Source: Aphelenchoides besseyi (Eukaryota > Nematoda > Chromadorea > Rhabditida > Aphelenchoididae). From it: 64,000 nucleotides of DNA. This document shows, in pieces, positions 45,434 through 56,557 of this stretch; the first letter of the stretch is position 1; every line of letters begins with the position of its first letter. Below the pieces are notes generated by a model. The model was not told the origin of the DNA, made no database searches, and saw only the letters and a list, made by a program, of their open reading frames with translations. A program made the translations under genes and the position numbers. Location of the stretch: NCBI GenBank assembly GCA_024699855.1, contig JAMPIQ010000001.1, forward strand, positions 5,518,001 to 5,582,000, written 5' to 3'.

Positions 45434-47518
45434 ATGGACGGCGAAGAGAACATGGATTTGTTCCGTCAATTGCGAAGTAGGTTTCCGATTCGACCAAAAG
45501 TTCGAGTTCTGATTTAGAGGAACAACTCGAGAACTACACGAACTCAGCGGACCGAAAGAAAGTGAACTCGGACAGAAAAGAAAACGATCTCGGCAAGTTC
45601 AGTGGATCTGATCGTAGACATGAACTCAACAAACTCTACAAGGGATTTGAAGTCGAGTGCAAGAACCGTGAACGGTAGGCGAACAGATCAACGTGTTGAC
45701 TGTTGATTCAGTTACAAAGTAATATCTCGAATCGCTGAGCGTGTGTACGTGGTCCGCAACAGAAACGACTCGAAATTGTACGCAATGAAAGTCGAGATGC
45801 TCAAGAACCAATCGACCGTCAAACAACTGAAAGTGAGTTCCGTTGGATCACAGAAGAACTGAGATCGGTGCTTAGAGAGATGCCTTTCTGCTTATGGATG
45901 CCGTCAAACACGAAGATCGTTACAAACGTCATTTTCCGTTTCTGTACAATCGCGGAAAAGTCGATGGACTTTTCAACTACGTGATCATGACTTTTGGCGA
46001 TTACAATCTGAACGATCTGCGCATCAATCTGCTCAACGGCTGTGACTTCTCGTGAGCTCTACACACGTGTAAACATCACAGATGGCATTTCAGACGTCCG
46101 AATGCCGCCCGTTTGGTCATGCAAACGTTCCAAGCGGTCCACGATCTTCATTCTCTCGGTTTTATTCACCGCGACATTTCGCCCACCAAATTCATTTTCG
46201 GACTCGACAACCCACAGATCGTCTACATGATTGGATTCTCGTTGTCTTACCACTTCGAACAGCACTACGAAACGAAGCCGAGTGTGAGTCCTCGTCGTTT
46301 GCCGAAGCTCTCGAATCGTTCGTTTCGTTCTCGTTCATACCATCGCAACAAGGAAATGAATCGCAAAGACGATTTGGAGTCGTGGGTCTACTTGTCGTTC
46401 AATTTGTTCGGTCGTCGACTTCTGCCGTGGGACGAACAGTCGACCGATTTGAACATGTTCGTGAACAAAGAACGACTGTTCTGTGATGGCTGTGCGTGTC
46501 TGTTTGAGGTTGGAAATGATTGTGTTTGTAGTTGAGGAATGCTATCAACACGTTCCCCGTCAATTCATTGCCATTATGCACAACCTGGACAAACTCAACG
46601 ACATCGACCGTCCCGACTACACGTTCATTGGAGTGCTTTTGGTGGGCATGAAAGAGTCGATCAAGTTTCGTTACCGTGGCCCATTTGATTGGCAAAAGAC
46701 TGTTCAGGTGTGTCCGAGAGTGTTCTTCTGCGAAAGGCTTTTCAGGAAAAGAAGACCATTTACGAAGTAGATTTTGACAAAGAAGAAGAAACGTTGGCAG
46801 TTGCAAGCAAAGAAGAGAAACGTTTGATTATTCGACCGAAGAACGAAGTTCAAAAAGCATATTCGGGAGTAAGTTCCGTTGGCACTCAGAAGTAATGCAT
46901 GCTCTCACAGCCATTTCAAGACGTTGAAAACGATGAGCAAACTACCGATGTTAATCCGGAGGTTGCTACTCGACCGTTGCCACCAATCGAACAAAAGAAA
47001 CCGGAGATTCGACAACAGAAACCGAAGAAGAAGAAGAAGAAAGTGGTCCCTCAAAAAGCCGAGGACGATCAACCGCCAGATGAAGAAATCGGCTCGTCGG
47101 GACCGGAGCTCCGAAAATATCAATCGAAACGTTCTGATCGTGCTTTTTCGCCCGCAGTCTCCCAACCGCCAACTGGACCGTCGAATGCCGAGTTGTTGAA
47201 GGAAATGAACGAAATCAAACGACAGACTGCACTGATGAGCGCCAAATTGGATGCATTGGGAACCGGACGTGAGAACAAACCGTTGAGTCGAAAGAAGAAG
47301 ACCGCCAAGGAAGAGGTGAGTTCGCGACCACTTCATACAACGAGTTGGGAGTTCAGGTCGAGTTAGAGGAGGACGAAGCTCAACAGCCATCGGACTTGCC
47401 ATTGGAGATGCCAGCCGAACAGTCATCGACACCGTCAAAGTCGGCGGATGCTCAAAAGCCGTCAAATAACTTTGACGGAATGGTCAGCGAGTTTGTAATG
47501 AAAAAGGGCTTCTATTAA
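45434..47518 (+). CDS. TTBK-type pseudokinase
   Basis: Nematode-expanded tau-tubulin-kinase-like branch of the CK1 group. The kinase fold is clear (YAMKVEM, LHSLGFIHRDISPTKF, KDDLESWVYLSFNLFGRRL, LPWDEQ) but active-site parts are lost: the Gly-rich loop is ISRIAERVYVV without glycines; the catalytic loop has HRD but Lys and Asn of HRDxKxxN are Ser and Lys; the DFG is replaced by IGF (MIGFSLSYHF). So it is predicted to be catalytically dead. The N-terminal 80 residues are charged. After the domain is a Lys/Glu-rich tail with PKKKKKKVVPQKAEDDQPPD and SNAELLKEMNEIKRQTALMS (coiled coil), ending VSEFVMKKGFY. About ten introns of 40 nt. It lies 142 bp before an intact paralogue. Confidence 0.85.
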
Positions 47519-47660
47519 GCTGTGGGTGTTTTTGGTCAAATAAACTTGAGATTCTATGCAAATTGTTGTGTATGGATGAAAGAGAAAGAATCCAGTCTCG
47601 AGCTATTTGGCCCTTTTCATTTGGTGAGCAGCTCTCTCATTCTTTTCCTTCGATTTGGTG

Positions 47661-48805
47661 ATGATGAGCTCTGAGGAAGGAGACGAAGAACTCGGAATCA
47701 AGTTGGTGAGTAGTCAATTGCCGGTTACATTACTGGTGAGTTGCAGGGCGGTGTCGTTGAGTCGAACAAGCAGGGCTACGTGGTTATCGAGCTTTTGGGA
47801 GAAGGCGGTTTTGGGGCTGTCTACAAGGTGCATGCGCAGGGAGACAAGACGCGAGAATACGCCATGAAGGTCGAGAAGAAGGTGGATACTCGAAAGCACA
47901 GCAAGTTGAAGATGGAGATGAGTTGAATTCAAATTTTTACCGGAACATATTGTTCATTTCAGGTCGCGATTTTGAAGCTCGTTGGTTCGGCACGTGGAGA
48001 AAAGTCCCACTTCACGCGAATTGTGGATCGTGGAAAAAAGTCCAACTTCTTTTTCATCGTCATGCAATTGGTGGGCAAGTCGTTGGCCGACCTCAAACAC
48101 CAGGCGCCGACCAAATCTTTTTCGATTGGAACGGCTTTGGGCGCCGGAAAGCAGTGTCTTGAAGCAGTCGAGGATCTGCACAACTTCAATTTCGTTCATC
48201 GCGACATTAAGCCTGCGAATTATGCCTGTGGCTTGGGAGAACAAAAACACGTCGTAAGTTCTTGCTTCTCTTTTCCCCGACTCTTCTTCAGATTTACATT
48301 CTCGACTTCGGAATCGCACGTCGTCTGACCAAATCGAACAACGAACTGAAAACTCCGCGTCAACTGGTCGGCTTCAAAGGAACTGTTCGCTTTGCCTCGT
48401 TGGCTTGCCATAGAGGAGAAGAGATGGGGAAGAAAGACGACTGCGAATCGTGGTTCTACCTTCTCATGGACCTCATCCAATCAAGTGGTCTCCCATGGCG
48501 CAAGATGTCGGACAAGAACGAGGTGAAAGATTGCAAGATCCGTTGTCGAAATGAGGGCTCGCCCGAACAAGATAAACTGTACCACAAACAAAAAGGACGT
48601 GCCGAATTGATCAGAGTCATCACGTACATCGACCAACTTCGCTACGAACACCCGGTGGACTACTCGTACATCTACGAGTTGCTCAAATTGGTGAGGTCCA
48701 AGCACTCCGAATGCTCGTGAGTGTTGATTTCAGGCGGGCACGAAGTACGATGTCAAGGACATTGACGCACCATACGACTGGGAAGTCGAGACTCCGCAGT
48801 CGTAA
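47661..48805 (+). CDS. TTBK-type serine/threonine kinase, intact active site
   Basis: TTBK-like kinase of the CK1 group. All key parts are present: Gly loop LLGEGGFGAVYKV, ATP-site Lys in YAMKVEKK, catalytic loop FVHRDIKPANYACGL, ILDFGIARRL (DFG), the CK1-group substitute for APE (GTVRFASLACHRG), GKKDDCESWFYLLMDL and GLPWRKM. A short N-terminus (MMSSEEGDEELGIKL) precedes it, and the C-terminus ends soon after the kinase domain (DVKDIDAPYDWEVETPQS), so there is no long tail. Introns at about 47706-47746, 47922-47962, 48256-48291 and 48692-48734. It is tandem with the pseudokinase in the same orientation; the pair probably arose by tandem duplication, after which one copy lost catalysis. Confidence 0.92.
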
Positions 48806-48829
48806 CTTCGAGTTGTTGATTACTGACAA

Positions 48830-48865
48830 CCAGCGGGAGGCACGCTGTTCGCGTGCCTCCGCTGG
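48830..48865 (-). repeat. strong GC-rich hairpin, probable Helitron 3' terminal stem-loop
   Basis: Left arm CCAGCGGGAGGCACGC, loop TGTTC, right arm GCGTGCCTCCGCTGG: 15 paired bases with one bulged base. Read on the minus strand, the strand of the adjacent transposon genes, the stem ends in CTGG followed by T, which fits the CTRR|T terminus with a nearby hairpin of Helitrons. Alternatively it is a 3'UTR structure of the kinase, whose stop is 25 bases away. Confidence 0.65.
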
Positions 48866-48978
48866 ACATAAATACAATTCCTACCATTGTTCATTTTCTT
48901 ACCATAGTCAAATATCCAAAACAACATGTTGAACTAAATATTTTACTACAACAGACTTAAAACACCGATACAAATAGA

Positions 48979-50031
48979 TCACTCCAACTTCTGATGTTTC
49001 GAGATTCCACTTTCGGCCGTCGAGCTTGAACGCTTTCGAGTACTCGGGGATTTCAAGTTCACCAATTGTTTGAACGTCAAACCGACGCCATCACGTTTCT
49101 TGATGTCACTCGTCGAACGAATCGTCAGCTGGATCAAATCTGCAAACAAATCTATGTGATAATAGGGGAAAAAGATCTTACCGTTTTTCAGGCCAACTTG
49201 CGCGTACACGGACACCGGATCGCCTTTGGCAATCTCCTTGTTCAGTTCTACGTCTCGAAAAAAACATAATCAACGGTGTACTTGCCGTTAGTCAATTGTC
49301 CGATCTTCAAGCTTTTACTGTTTGGCATTGGTACCGGAGTGTTCTTCATAAAGAGGTCCTCGATTTCTAAGAAATACTGCTTATTAAATCTATTACAGGA
49401 CGCTAACTCACGATACCAATTTCCTTCATTTTCGAGACGGATCTCTTCGAACTTCTTCACCTCTTTCTCAGCCGGTTCTATTCCAACGGTTTCATCTTTT
49501 CCATTCCCCAATTACTTTAACCGTGTCTCGAGCGTTCATGTGCAATTCTACGGGCATATTTCCGCGCGGTTCCAATTTTTGTTCATAATCTCTTTTGCCG
49601 AACAGTTTTGTAAATAAACCACCTGAAACTCGTTTCGTAAAATGATCATTTATATTAGCAAACTGACATCGCCTTCCTTTAATGGACAATCGTTTTGAGT
49701 AGCCAGTGGTGGCCACATAACAACTTGCACCGACGCTTTCATGTGATTTCGAATCACAGCAATCCAACGTGAAACTTCGCCATTTGGTTTTGAAAATCGT
49801 TCAAACTTCTTAACGAAACCACAAATTTCGATTTGGTGCTGACCGCTCTGAATAGACTCAAGAGTATCGTCTGTGCTGAAGTTGTTTGGATCGAATTCGT
49901 CGCCCATTTCCACGATCGTTAAACTAAAATAATACGTATATTAAGCAGCAATTCAACAAAGAAACTCACAAATTCACCGGAAATTGATGTCGACTGCTCT
50001 GCGATTCAATCAAACGCACGAATGAGCGCAT
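48979..50031 (-). CDS. RPA-like OB-fold ssDNA-binding protein of the Helitron
   Basis: Joined frame from ATG 50031: MRSFVRLIESQSSRHQFPVN, then MGDEFDPNNF, GQHQIEICGFVKKFERFSKP, WIAVIRNHMKASVQVVMWPP (an OB-fold pattern similar to RPA70 DNA-binding domains), FTKLFGKRDYEQKLEPRG, EVKKFEEIRLENEGNWY, NGKYTVDYVFFE, DPVSVYAQVGLKN and DLIQLTIRSTSDIKKRDGVG, ending STAESGISKHQKLE. Introns at about 49970-49925, 49690-49625, 49530-49475, 49411-49367, and near 49240 and 49175 are inferred. It starts 140 bp after the helicase end on the same strand. Some Helitrons in plants and animals carry RPA-like proteins, so this probably belongs to the element. The OB-fold assignment is by pattern, not by a firm signature. 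Confidence 0.62.
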
Positions 50032-50170
50032 ATGAAATTTGAGTTCCAGGAAAACACAACAACTTTGTTCAGGATTTTAATCAATGTTACATAAAGTTTG
50101 AAGTGGGCATCTACTTTGAAATTAACTTTTACATTAACGTTAAACACAACACAGTAAAACCAAAATGCCA

Positions 50171-53100
50171 TCACAATACCGCTTTAAACACAACATTTTT
50201 ACATTTTCCTTTAGCTTCATTGCTTATTTTTACCTGCAACGATTCCCAATTTTTGATACGTGAAATTCCAACGTAAAACTGACCATGTGAAAAGCATTCT
50301 GTTTTATCCAATTTAAGACCGACCTTTTCTAAAGTTTGTCCTTGTGACTTATTGACTGTCATCGCAAATGCCAATCTTATAGGGAATTGCTTACGATAAA
50401 AAGTCACCGGTAGATTCTTTGAACATTCTAACGTAATTCGTGGTATGAAGACTGTCCGTCCTGCTTTATCTCCCGTAATGATTGTGCAAATAATAACATT
50501 CGGCTTCAGATCGACAACTCTCAATCTTGTCCCATTACAAAGGCCACTTTCAATGTCCAAATTCCTTAAAAAGCATAACAATTGCGTTTCTCTTCAAAGT
50601 CAATTCGTGAAGTGGAATACCGATCGGATTAATCGTGTGTAAGAGCTCGGTCATGTAACGATGCTTTGCATTACTTTGTTCTCGAATTTCATCAAAACTG
50701 TGGTAAACTTGTTCTGTTTCATCGATCAAATCCAAGGCTTTCGAATTGACTTCATTGACTTCCACATTTGTTGGTGCCAAAATTGCTCGATTTTCCATTT
50801 CTTTCACATTTAAATGGCTAATTGTCGCACCGAAAACTTCTTTTAAAATATCACCTATGATTAGACATTGCACCGGAATTTCAACTCTTTCACCATCGTC
50901 ATTGGTTATGCCATCACCGATCTTTAAGATTTCGTTAGCAAATTGAATATGTCCTACGTCAGCACGCATGTTCTTAGATAACTTCAAAACCTTAAAACAT
51001 TTCCACATATGACTTCCTTTCAAACTGATTTGGAATAACTGCTCAGCGGTTGCTTTTTCTTTTATCGGCAATGTTTGTCTAAAATCACCTCCAAACAACA
51101 CTATTTTACCTCCAAATTCGACGTTTGAATTTCCTGTGAATTCTTTCAAGGTTCTGTCAATTACGTGCAAAATGTGTTTTGAAATCATAGAAGCTTCGTC
51201 GATAATGAACACGTCTGTTTCTTTCATTTCTTTTTCAGCTTTCGTTCCTTTTAGAATACCTGAAGTCGTGTTCTCATCGATGTTAATTCCGAGCTTGAAG
51301 TGACTGTTAATCGTTTTACCTTTAGGCAGCAAAGTTGCCGCTATTCCCGTATAGGCCATAGTACTTACTTTCTTTTTCATTCCGTTCAAAATATTAAACA
51401 ACGTTTTGTAAATGAACGTCTTTCCTGTCCCTCCTGGTCCATCAATAAAATAAGCTTTTGCACTCAACCCATTGGCGTCTACTACTTGCAACAACTCATC
51501 GACAATTGCTTTTTGCTCAACATTCAATTTCTCATACATCTCTTGACCTTTTTGTTCGTAATCTTCTGCAACAGTTTCTGTTGGATCCGCGGCTAAGAGA
51601 TTTGTCAAAGTCGTTTCGTCAACATCAACTGACTTATTCATCGCAAAATCATTAAAACTTGTTTCATTTCTGATCAAAATCTGTTCAATCATGTTGTATG
51701 CCAACTTGACTCCATCATCGTGTCCATATCTTCGAATGTAGTCCGCTGCCAATTCGTCTTCAAACTCATTGTACAAATCTTGGGGATTAACCGGTTTACA
51801 GTAAATCAGAAGCATAGCAAACATAAATCTCAATTGTGCTGGCAAACGATAAGAAGTTGCTTCAATCATTGCGTTTTTGTATTCCTCATCATTCTGAATT
51901 ATACCACGGGCAAAACAGGCTTCTTTGAATGTTCCGTAAAGCGTTCCGTCAACAGTCTTCAAATCATCAAAACTTTTAGGTGATCTTACTTTCAATAAGA
52001 GCAATCTCAAATGGAACAATTCATGTGCTTTAGGTGTAATCGAGTAAATTCTTCCAACGTTGTTAAAGCATCTTTTTCTTTCTGTCCATTTTTTTCTTTT
52101 GCATTCCATGTAAACATTTCGGGTACATTCAAATACAACAGATTTCTCTTCGAATCGTTATCTCTCAAATTGACATCATTGGCAAGTCGTCGATTTAACT
52201 CAAAAAACTGCAACAACTTAGTCGTTTTCTCATTTCTCGCTTGTTCGATTTCTTGCGCTGTTGCATCGGTTTTTCATGTAAACGTTTTTGCTTATCCGGT
52301 AGATGGATGTCCAATCGTTCTACGTGATGACTTTTGTTTACAATCTCGTAATTAAACAATCTCCATGCTGCTTCCGGTGCACTCAAATATCGGCAATTTA
52401 TGAACGATTGGATTTCGTCATAATTCAAAACTTTCTTTGTTCTATCTGCCGAATCGTAGAATTCCCGTTCAATAATCGCTGAATCTGGACCCTTAAACAC
52501 ATACTTGTGTAAATACTTGACCACATCAATGTCCGCAATGTGTTCGACGTTTATATGACAGTTGAATAACAAACTTAATTGTGGACTATAAGGAACTACA
52601 TGTCGATTATCCAATGCCATTCCGTCTTTTTTCGACTTTGATACCCGTATCTCGACGTCTGTAACGAGCATAACCTCCTTCTCCAAGTTCTGTTTCTTGT
52701 CGATATTCTTTCGGAAACTTCTTCTTACAAACGGGTTTATCAGCTGAACAGCAAGGCATATACTGTTTAATTTGACCACGAACATTTAACTTCACACATT
52801 GATGCAGATTATTTCTCGAAACAATTTCGTGCAACCGAGGTTCTTGAATTGGATCGGGAATTTCAGCGCGAATCACTTTATCAATCTTTTCTTCGTTTGT
52901 CAGTTTGTCATTAGCTGCTAACGTGAAAAGCAAATGCACATGTGGCAAGCCACGCTTTTGAAATTCGATTGTTCCAACATGTGCAACTACTTTTCCAAAA
53001 ATCTGAACATCTTTGACATACTTAATCAATGCTTCGTACTTCAATTTGAATATCCGGGAGATTAAATCCGGTCGATCGGACGCATCTTGATTTCGATTCA

Positions 53101-54738
53101 AGTTTTCACCAATTTCTCTCCATTTCGGATTACACGTCATCGTGATGAAAATGTCTGGCTTTCCAAATCTTCTTACCATAGCCATTGCATCATCGTATGC
53201 TTCGCTCATGTAACGTGGTGAACCAAGGTACGTTGACGGCAAAATAACCTTTCTTCCGATTTCGGCTCCGATTTCATCTGCTCTTTGTTTCAAATGCTCG
53301 TCAATAGCATCATATGCACTAACAATCTTCTCATTCACATACGTACGATTGTACATCAACCGGTCATAGTCCACTCTTAAGTACTCATCAACAATCCAGT
53401 CTTGAAACAACTTTTTCCCGTGATGCAGTGGATTGAACCAATTCATGTCATTTTCATCCCGAATTGCAATCTTATAATGCACGTACTTATTCAACGTCAT
53501 GTTCTTGTTATCAACTGTTTTCCAATTAACATTCCACCCTTTTTCTCCATTCGGATAGAACAAAGGATACAGCATTGGTTCAACTGCCTCGTCGATAGGA
53601 TTCAATGTTTTCATTTTACCATCTCTTGTGCTAACAACAATATAAGCCGGTGGTGCTCCTCCATTCTCATCTTCAACGTAAATTGCGGCAACGTCATTAG
53701 TTCTCGGTAAATTATAACGATTCTGATTAACATTTCCTTTCATTGAGAACAACAGTTTCATTGCCGGTGCTGTACTACCATTTTGTTGTGCGTCTTTGTC
53801 CGTTCGCTCAATTTCATCTTTCAGCATTACGTACGCCTTAGCATATTCGTTTACTTGACCAATCAGTAATGCCAAATCTTTCATCAAATTCTGTTCTTCA
53901 TTGTTGAAGTTCTTGTTGCTATTTATACGGATTTCATGTGCTTCGTCGGGTTCAATCATGTACAGTTGCGCATAAGACGGCATTTCGTTGTCATTTGGAA
54001 TCGCAGTACAGTTAAAAGCACGTTGAAACTCTCCCATTTGTCTGTACGTATTTGGTCCTGCTCCGTGTAACCGAATTTCCTTAGTCATAATACTACCGAA
54101 ACTCAACGATTTATTCATTTGACGCAAGTTACTCCAAAAAACCCTCGACAGTTGATGTTCACCTTTAAACAGCGCTTTTAAAAACCGGAGGAAACTGCTT
54201 GCTCGGTGGTGTTAAATCGATTTTTCCGTGACTGCAACAGGAGTCAAACTTTTTTTTCATCTGATCTCGGCACTTTCCGATTTGATTCTTGGACAAAATG
54301 CTTTGCGTTACATTTACTGCACTTTAAGTTCATAGCTCCCAAATAATGCTCTTCAATGTTGTTAACATAAAAACCAAGTGAAGTTATTCCGATTGCATTT
54401 ACTGAATCATGTAACTGAACGTTTTGCATGTTACGTGCACTTTGGTGAGCAATACGATCAACTTCTCGTAGACGTTCTCTATCTTCCTCAGACAATTCAA
54501 CCCCGTGCACTTTGATGNNNNNNNNNNNNNNNNNNNNNNNNNNNNNNNNNNNNNNNNNNNNNNNNNNNNNNNNNNNNNNNNNNNNNNNNNNNNNNNNNNN
54601 NNNNNNNNNNNNNNNNNCACAACATGTTTTGTCGCTTTCGTTCCGACTTCCGTTTTGTTGATTTCCATCGGCCTCAGTGGACAGAAATTCAGAGCTCTGC
54701 GCTAGTGGATAAGATTGCATCTTATCTTGAGGTTGCAT
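50171..54738 (-). pseudogene. Helitron Rep/helicase gene, broken by frameshifts
   Basis: Rolling-circle replicase and Pif1-type helicase. The N-terminal zinc-finger part has LKCSKCNAKHFVQES and FDSCCSHGKIDL, then FWSNLRQMNKSLSFGS. Rep motif 1 is FITMTCNPKWREIG, the metal motif GLPHVHLLFTLA (HVH) and the Tyr motif VVKYLHKYVFKGPDSA. The helicase has Walker A FIDGPGGTGKTFIYKTLFN, Walker B VFIIDEASMI, LFGGDFRQTLPI and near the end AMTVNKSQGQTLEKVGLKL with FYVGISRIKNW. The frame breaks about six times: near 54265, 54180, 52645, 52280, 52095 and 50580, most at runs of A or T. Either the gene is decayed or the runs were miscounted in assembly. The gap of 100 N lies in the N-terminal part. Confidence 0.9.
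54518..54617. other. assembly gap, 100 N
   Basis: Exactly 100 undetermined bases, a conventional scaffold-gap size, inside the 5' part of the transposon gene. The true length is unknown. Confidence 0.98.
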
Positions 54739-54900
54739 TCTTCGTTAAACAACACAATCACGTGATAAGTTTTTTAAAGGCGTTTGCTTATTCGTCATAT
54801 TTGACTAATTCCTTTGTCTCCAAAAACATTCTTATTCGTCCCGATTCGAGAGATTAACGCCGACAACATTCGAATGAAGGTGAAACTTTAAATCGGACAT

Positions 54901-55062
54901 AAACGTCTGATGATTTGTGCATCTGAGTTTGTGAATTCAAATAAACACACCCAATGAGATTGTGGATCAGTGTGATGGGCCGATAAAATCAGGACTTCTA
55001 ACTTTAAAGTTTCATAAAAAGTCAAAAGGAATCGAAATCGGAGCCACAATAGCAAAAATATT
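54901..55062. other. intergenic flank of the transposon
   Basis: Short AT-rich stretch between the transposon and tRNA-Ile. No clear 5' Helitron terminus was found here. Confidence 0.3.
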
Positions 55063-55136
55063 TGCCGCCAGCAGGGGTCGAACCTGCGACCTTGGGCTTA
55101 TTAGACCCACGCTCTAACCGACTGAGCTATGGCGGC
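55063..55136 (-). tRNA. tRNA-Ile(AAU)
   Basis: Minus-strand 74-nt gene. Acceptor stem GCCGCCA pairs with TGGCGGC, discriminator A. A box in TAGCTCAGTCGGTTAGAGCG, anticodon stem TGGGT/GCCCA with loop CTAATAA (anticodon AAT), and T arm GCAGGTTCGACCCCTGC. No intron. Confidence 0.94.
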
Positions 55137-55387
55137 TTACACACCCGTTCGCGTCGATTCGATAGTCGACCGAGAAGACGTTCAGTTGCTGGGGATTAGC
55201 AGCTGACAAGTTAGCAGGTTCAGAAGGAACAATCAGGTACCACCAGTTTTTGGAACGCTGATACAAGTTTAGATGGAACAGACAATAAGTTGAGTTTTGG
55301 ATATCAAATTGCTTGAAAACTGAAGACGCAAATTAGAAATTAGCAATTGCTTGCATTTCCATTCAAACGTTAAGCTCAGTTATTCAG

Positions 55388-55962
55388 ATGTCGCAAGGAA
55401 GTTTACGACAAAAACGGCCAACGGGGCACTACAAAACACCACACAAGAGAATTTCGGTTTGTTTTTCTTAAAAAGCTTTCTTTCTGCTGTTAGATCGACA
55501 ACTACTAAAAGTTGACTTGACGTTGATTCTCCCGGCGAACTTCAGCTGAATTCCTATCAAGGCAAAGCAAGTGCTCAAGTGCACTGAGATTGGAGAATCT
55601 ACGAGTTTAAGTTGAATGACGTTCGTGGTCGTCGATTTCAATTGTTTTCGGTGCAGTCGATTGGCAACATCGATGACCAAGTTTACGACGTTTTCATGAT
55701 GAACAAACTTGTGGACGTCGGAAATCCGTTTAAGTTTCTTGAGAATAAACAGCTAAAATGTCTTCTGATATTTGCCGGCTACTTACCTACTCAAAGAAAC
55801 TTCTCAACGAACATAAATTATTCTCGTAAGCGGAAATGTTGGCGAAACGGAAACCCTATGGTTTCTTCTCGAAAGCTTTTTTCCCAAACATTCTTTTTCG
55901 TTTTCTTCGAAAACATTTTTGTGGTGACCTTTGGTTTTCCATCTTCTAATCGAACCGATTAA
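55388..55962 (+). CDS. small orphan protein
   Basis: Not recognised. ATG 55388 gives MSQGSLRQKRPTGHYKTPHK. In-frame joining across three short GT-AG introns (about 55457-55492, 55510-55545, 55579-55611) yields DRQLLKLNSYQGKASAQ and LNDVRGRRFQLFSVQSIGNI, VYDVFMMNKLVDVGNPFKFL and QLKCLLIFAGYLPTQRNF. The last part (RKRKCWRNGNPMVSSRKL and a Phe-rich stretch) may be beyond the true coding end. The middle has alternating hydrophobics as in a small OB-like or beta domain, but this is only an impression. Short introns joining cleanly is the main support. Confidence 0.5.
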
Positions 55963-56052
55963 TCAGTTGCGCGGTTTGATTGATGGTCGTTGAGTTGTGT
56001 GTTTTTTGCAATCGAACGCATCTGATCAGTTAATAGAACTCTTTCATCTAAA

Positions 56053-56429
56053 ATGGCTTACAAAGTAAGTTTCTCTTAATGAGCTTTACGAATCCGATTT
56101 CAGAGTTTGACTGAAGAGCAACGCAAATCGGAACTGGAACCGTTGCTTCGGAATGGTTGGCAAACGGTCAAAGATCGGGATGCCATTCAGAAAGTCTTCC
56201 AGTTCGAAGACTTCAATCGGGCCTTCGGATTTATGGCTCGCGTTGCACTGAAAGCCGAGAAGATGGACCATCATCCCGAATGGTTTAATGTCTACAACAA
56301 AGTAAATATAAGTTCTATCAGGTTTAATTTGTTCTTTAGGTCGATATCACGCTGACTAGTCATTTCGTCAACGGACTCTCCGAACTGGACATTCAGTTGG
56401 CGAAATTCATCGACGACAGCGCCAAATAA
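56053..56429 (+). CDS. PCBD1: pterin-4a-carbinolamine dehydratase (PCBD/DCoH)
   Basis: Dehydrates 4a-hydroxytetrahydrobiopterin to recycle the BH4 cofactor of aromatic amino acid hydroxylases; the family also acts as the HNF1 dimerisation cofactor. Three exons: MAYK (56053-56064), [19 protein letters not shown]... and [20 protein letters not shown].... The family signature [18 protein letters not shown] is followed by [19 protein letters not shown]; the H-H-P-E-W cluster holds the active-site histidines, and TSH supplies the third. About 105 residues, the normal length. It converges with the tensin gene, whose stop is about 130 bases away. The cytosolic or nuclear location is family knowledge. 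Confidence 0.96.
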
Positions 56430-56557
56430 ACTCAATCGTATTTATCTGTGGATAGAAATAAACAAAATTAAAAGCAAGAGGTTGATAACAAGAAGGACGG
56501 AAATCATTGTTTTCGAGCACCAACAAAATTTACAAAAACGAACGACTGACTAGATGC

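Larger units (their letters stand above)
48830..54900 (-). mobile_element. Helitron/Helentron-like rolling-circle transposon
   Basis: The unit on the minus strand carries, 5' to 3', a zinc-finger/Rep/helicase gene (54738 to 50171), a separate OB-fold RPA-like gene (50031 to 48979) and a terminal hairpin (48865-48830). The order of Rep motif, HVH motif, Tyr motif and Pif1-type helicase is diagnostic of Helitrons. The 5' end is not recognised; the right limit given is only where coding signal ends. The base composition is more AT-rich, with AAT/AAA-rich codons, than neighbouring host genes. A 100-N gap lies inside. Host genes on both sides (kinase, small orphan) appear uninterrupted, so it inserted in intergenic DNA. 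Confidence 0.85.
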
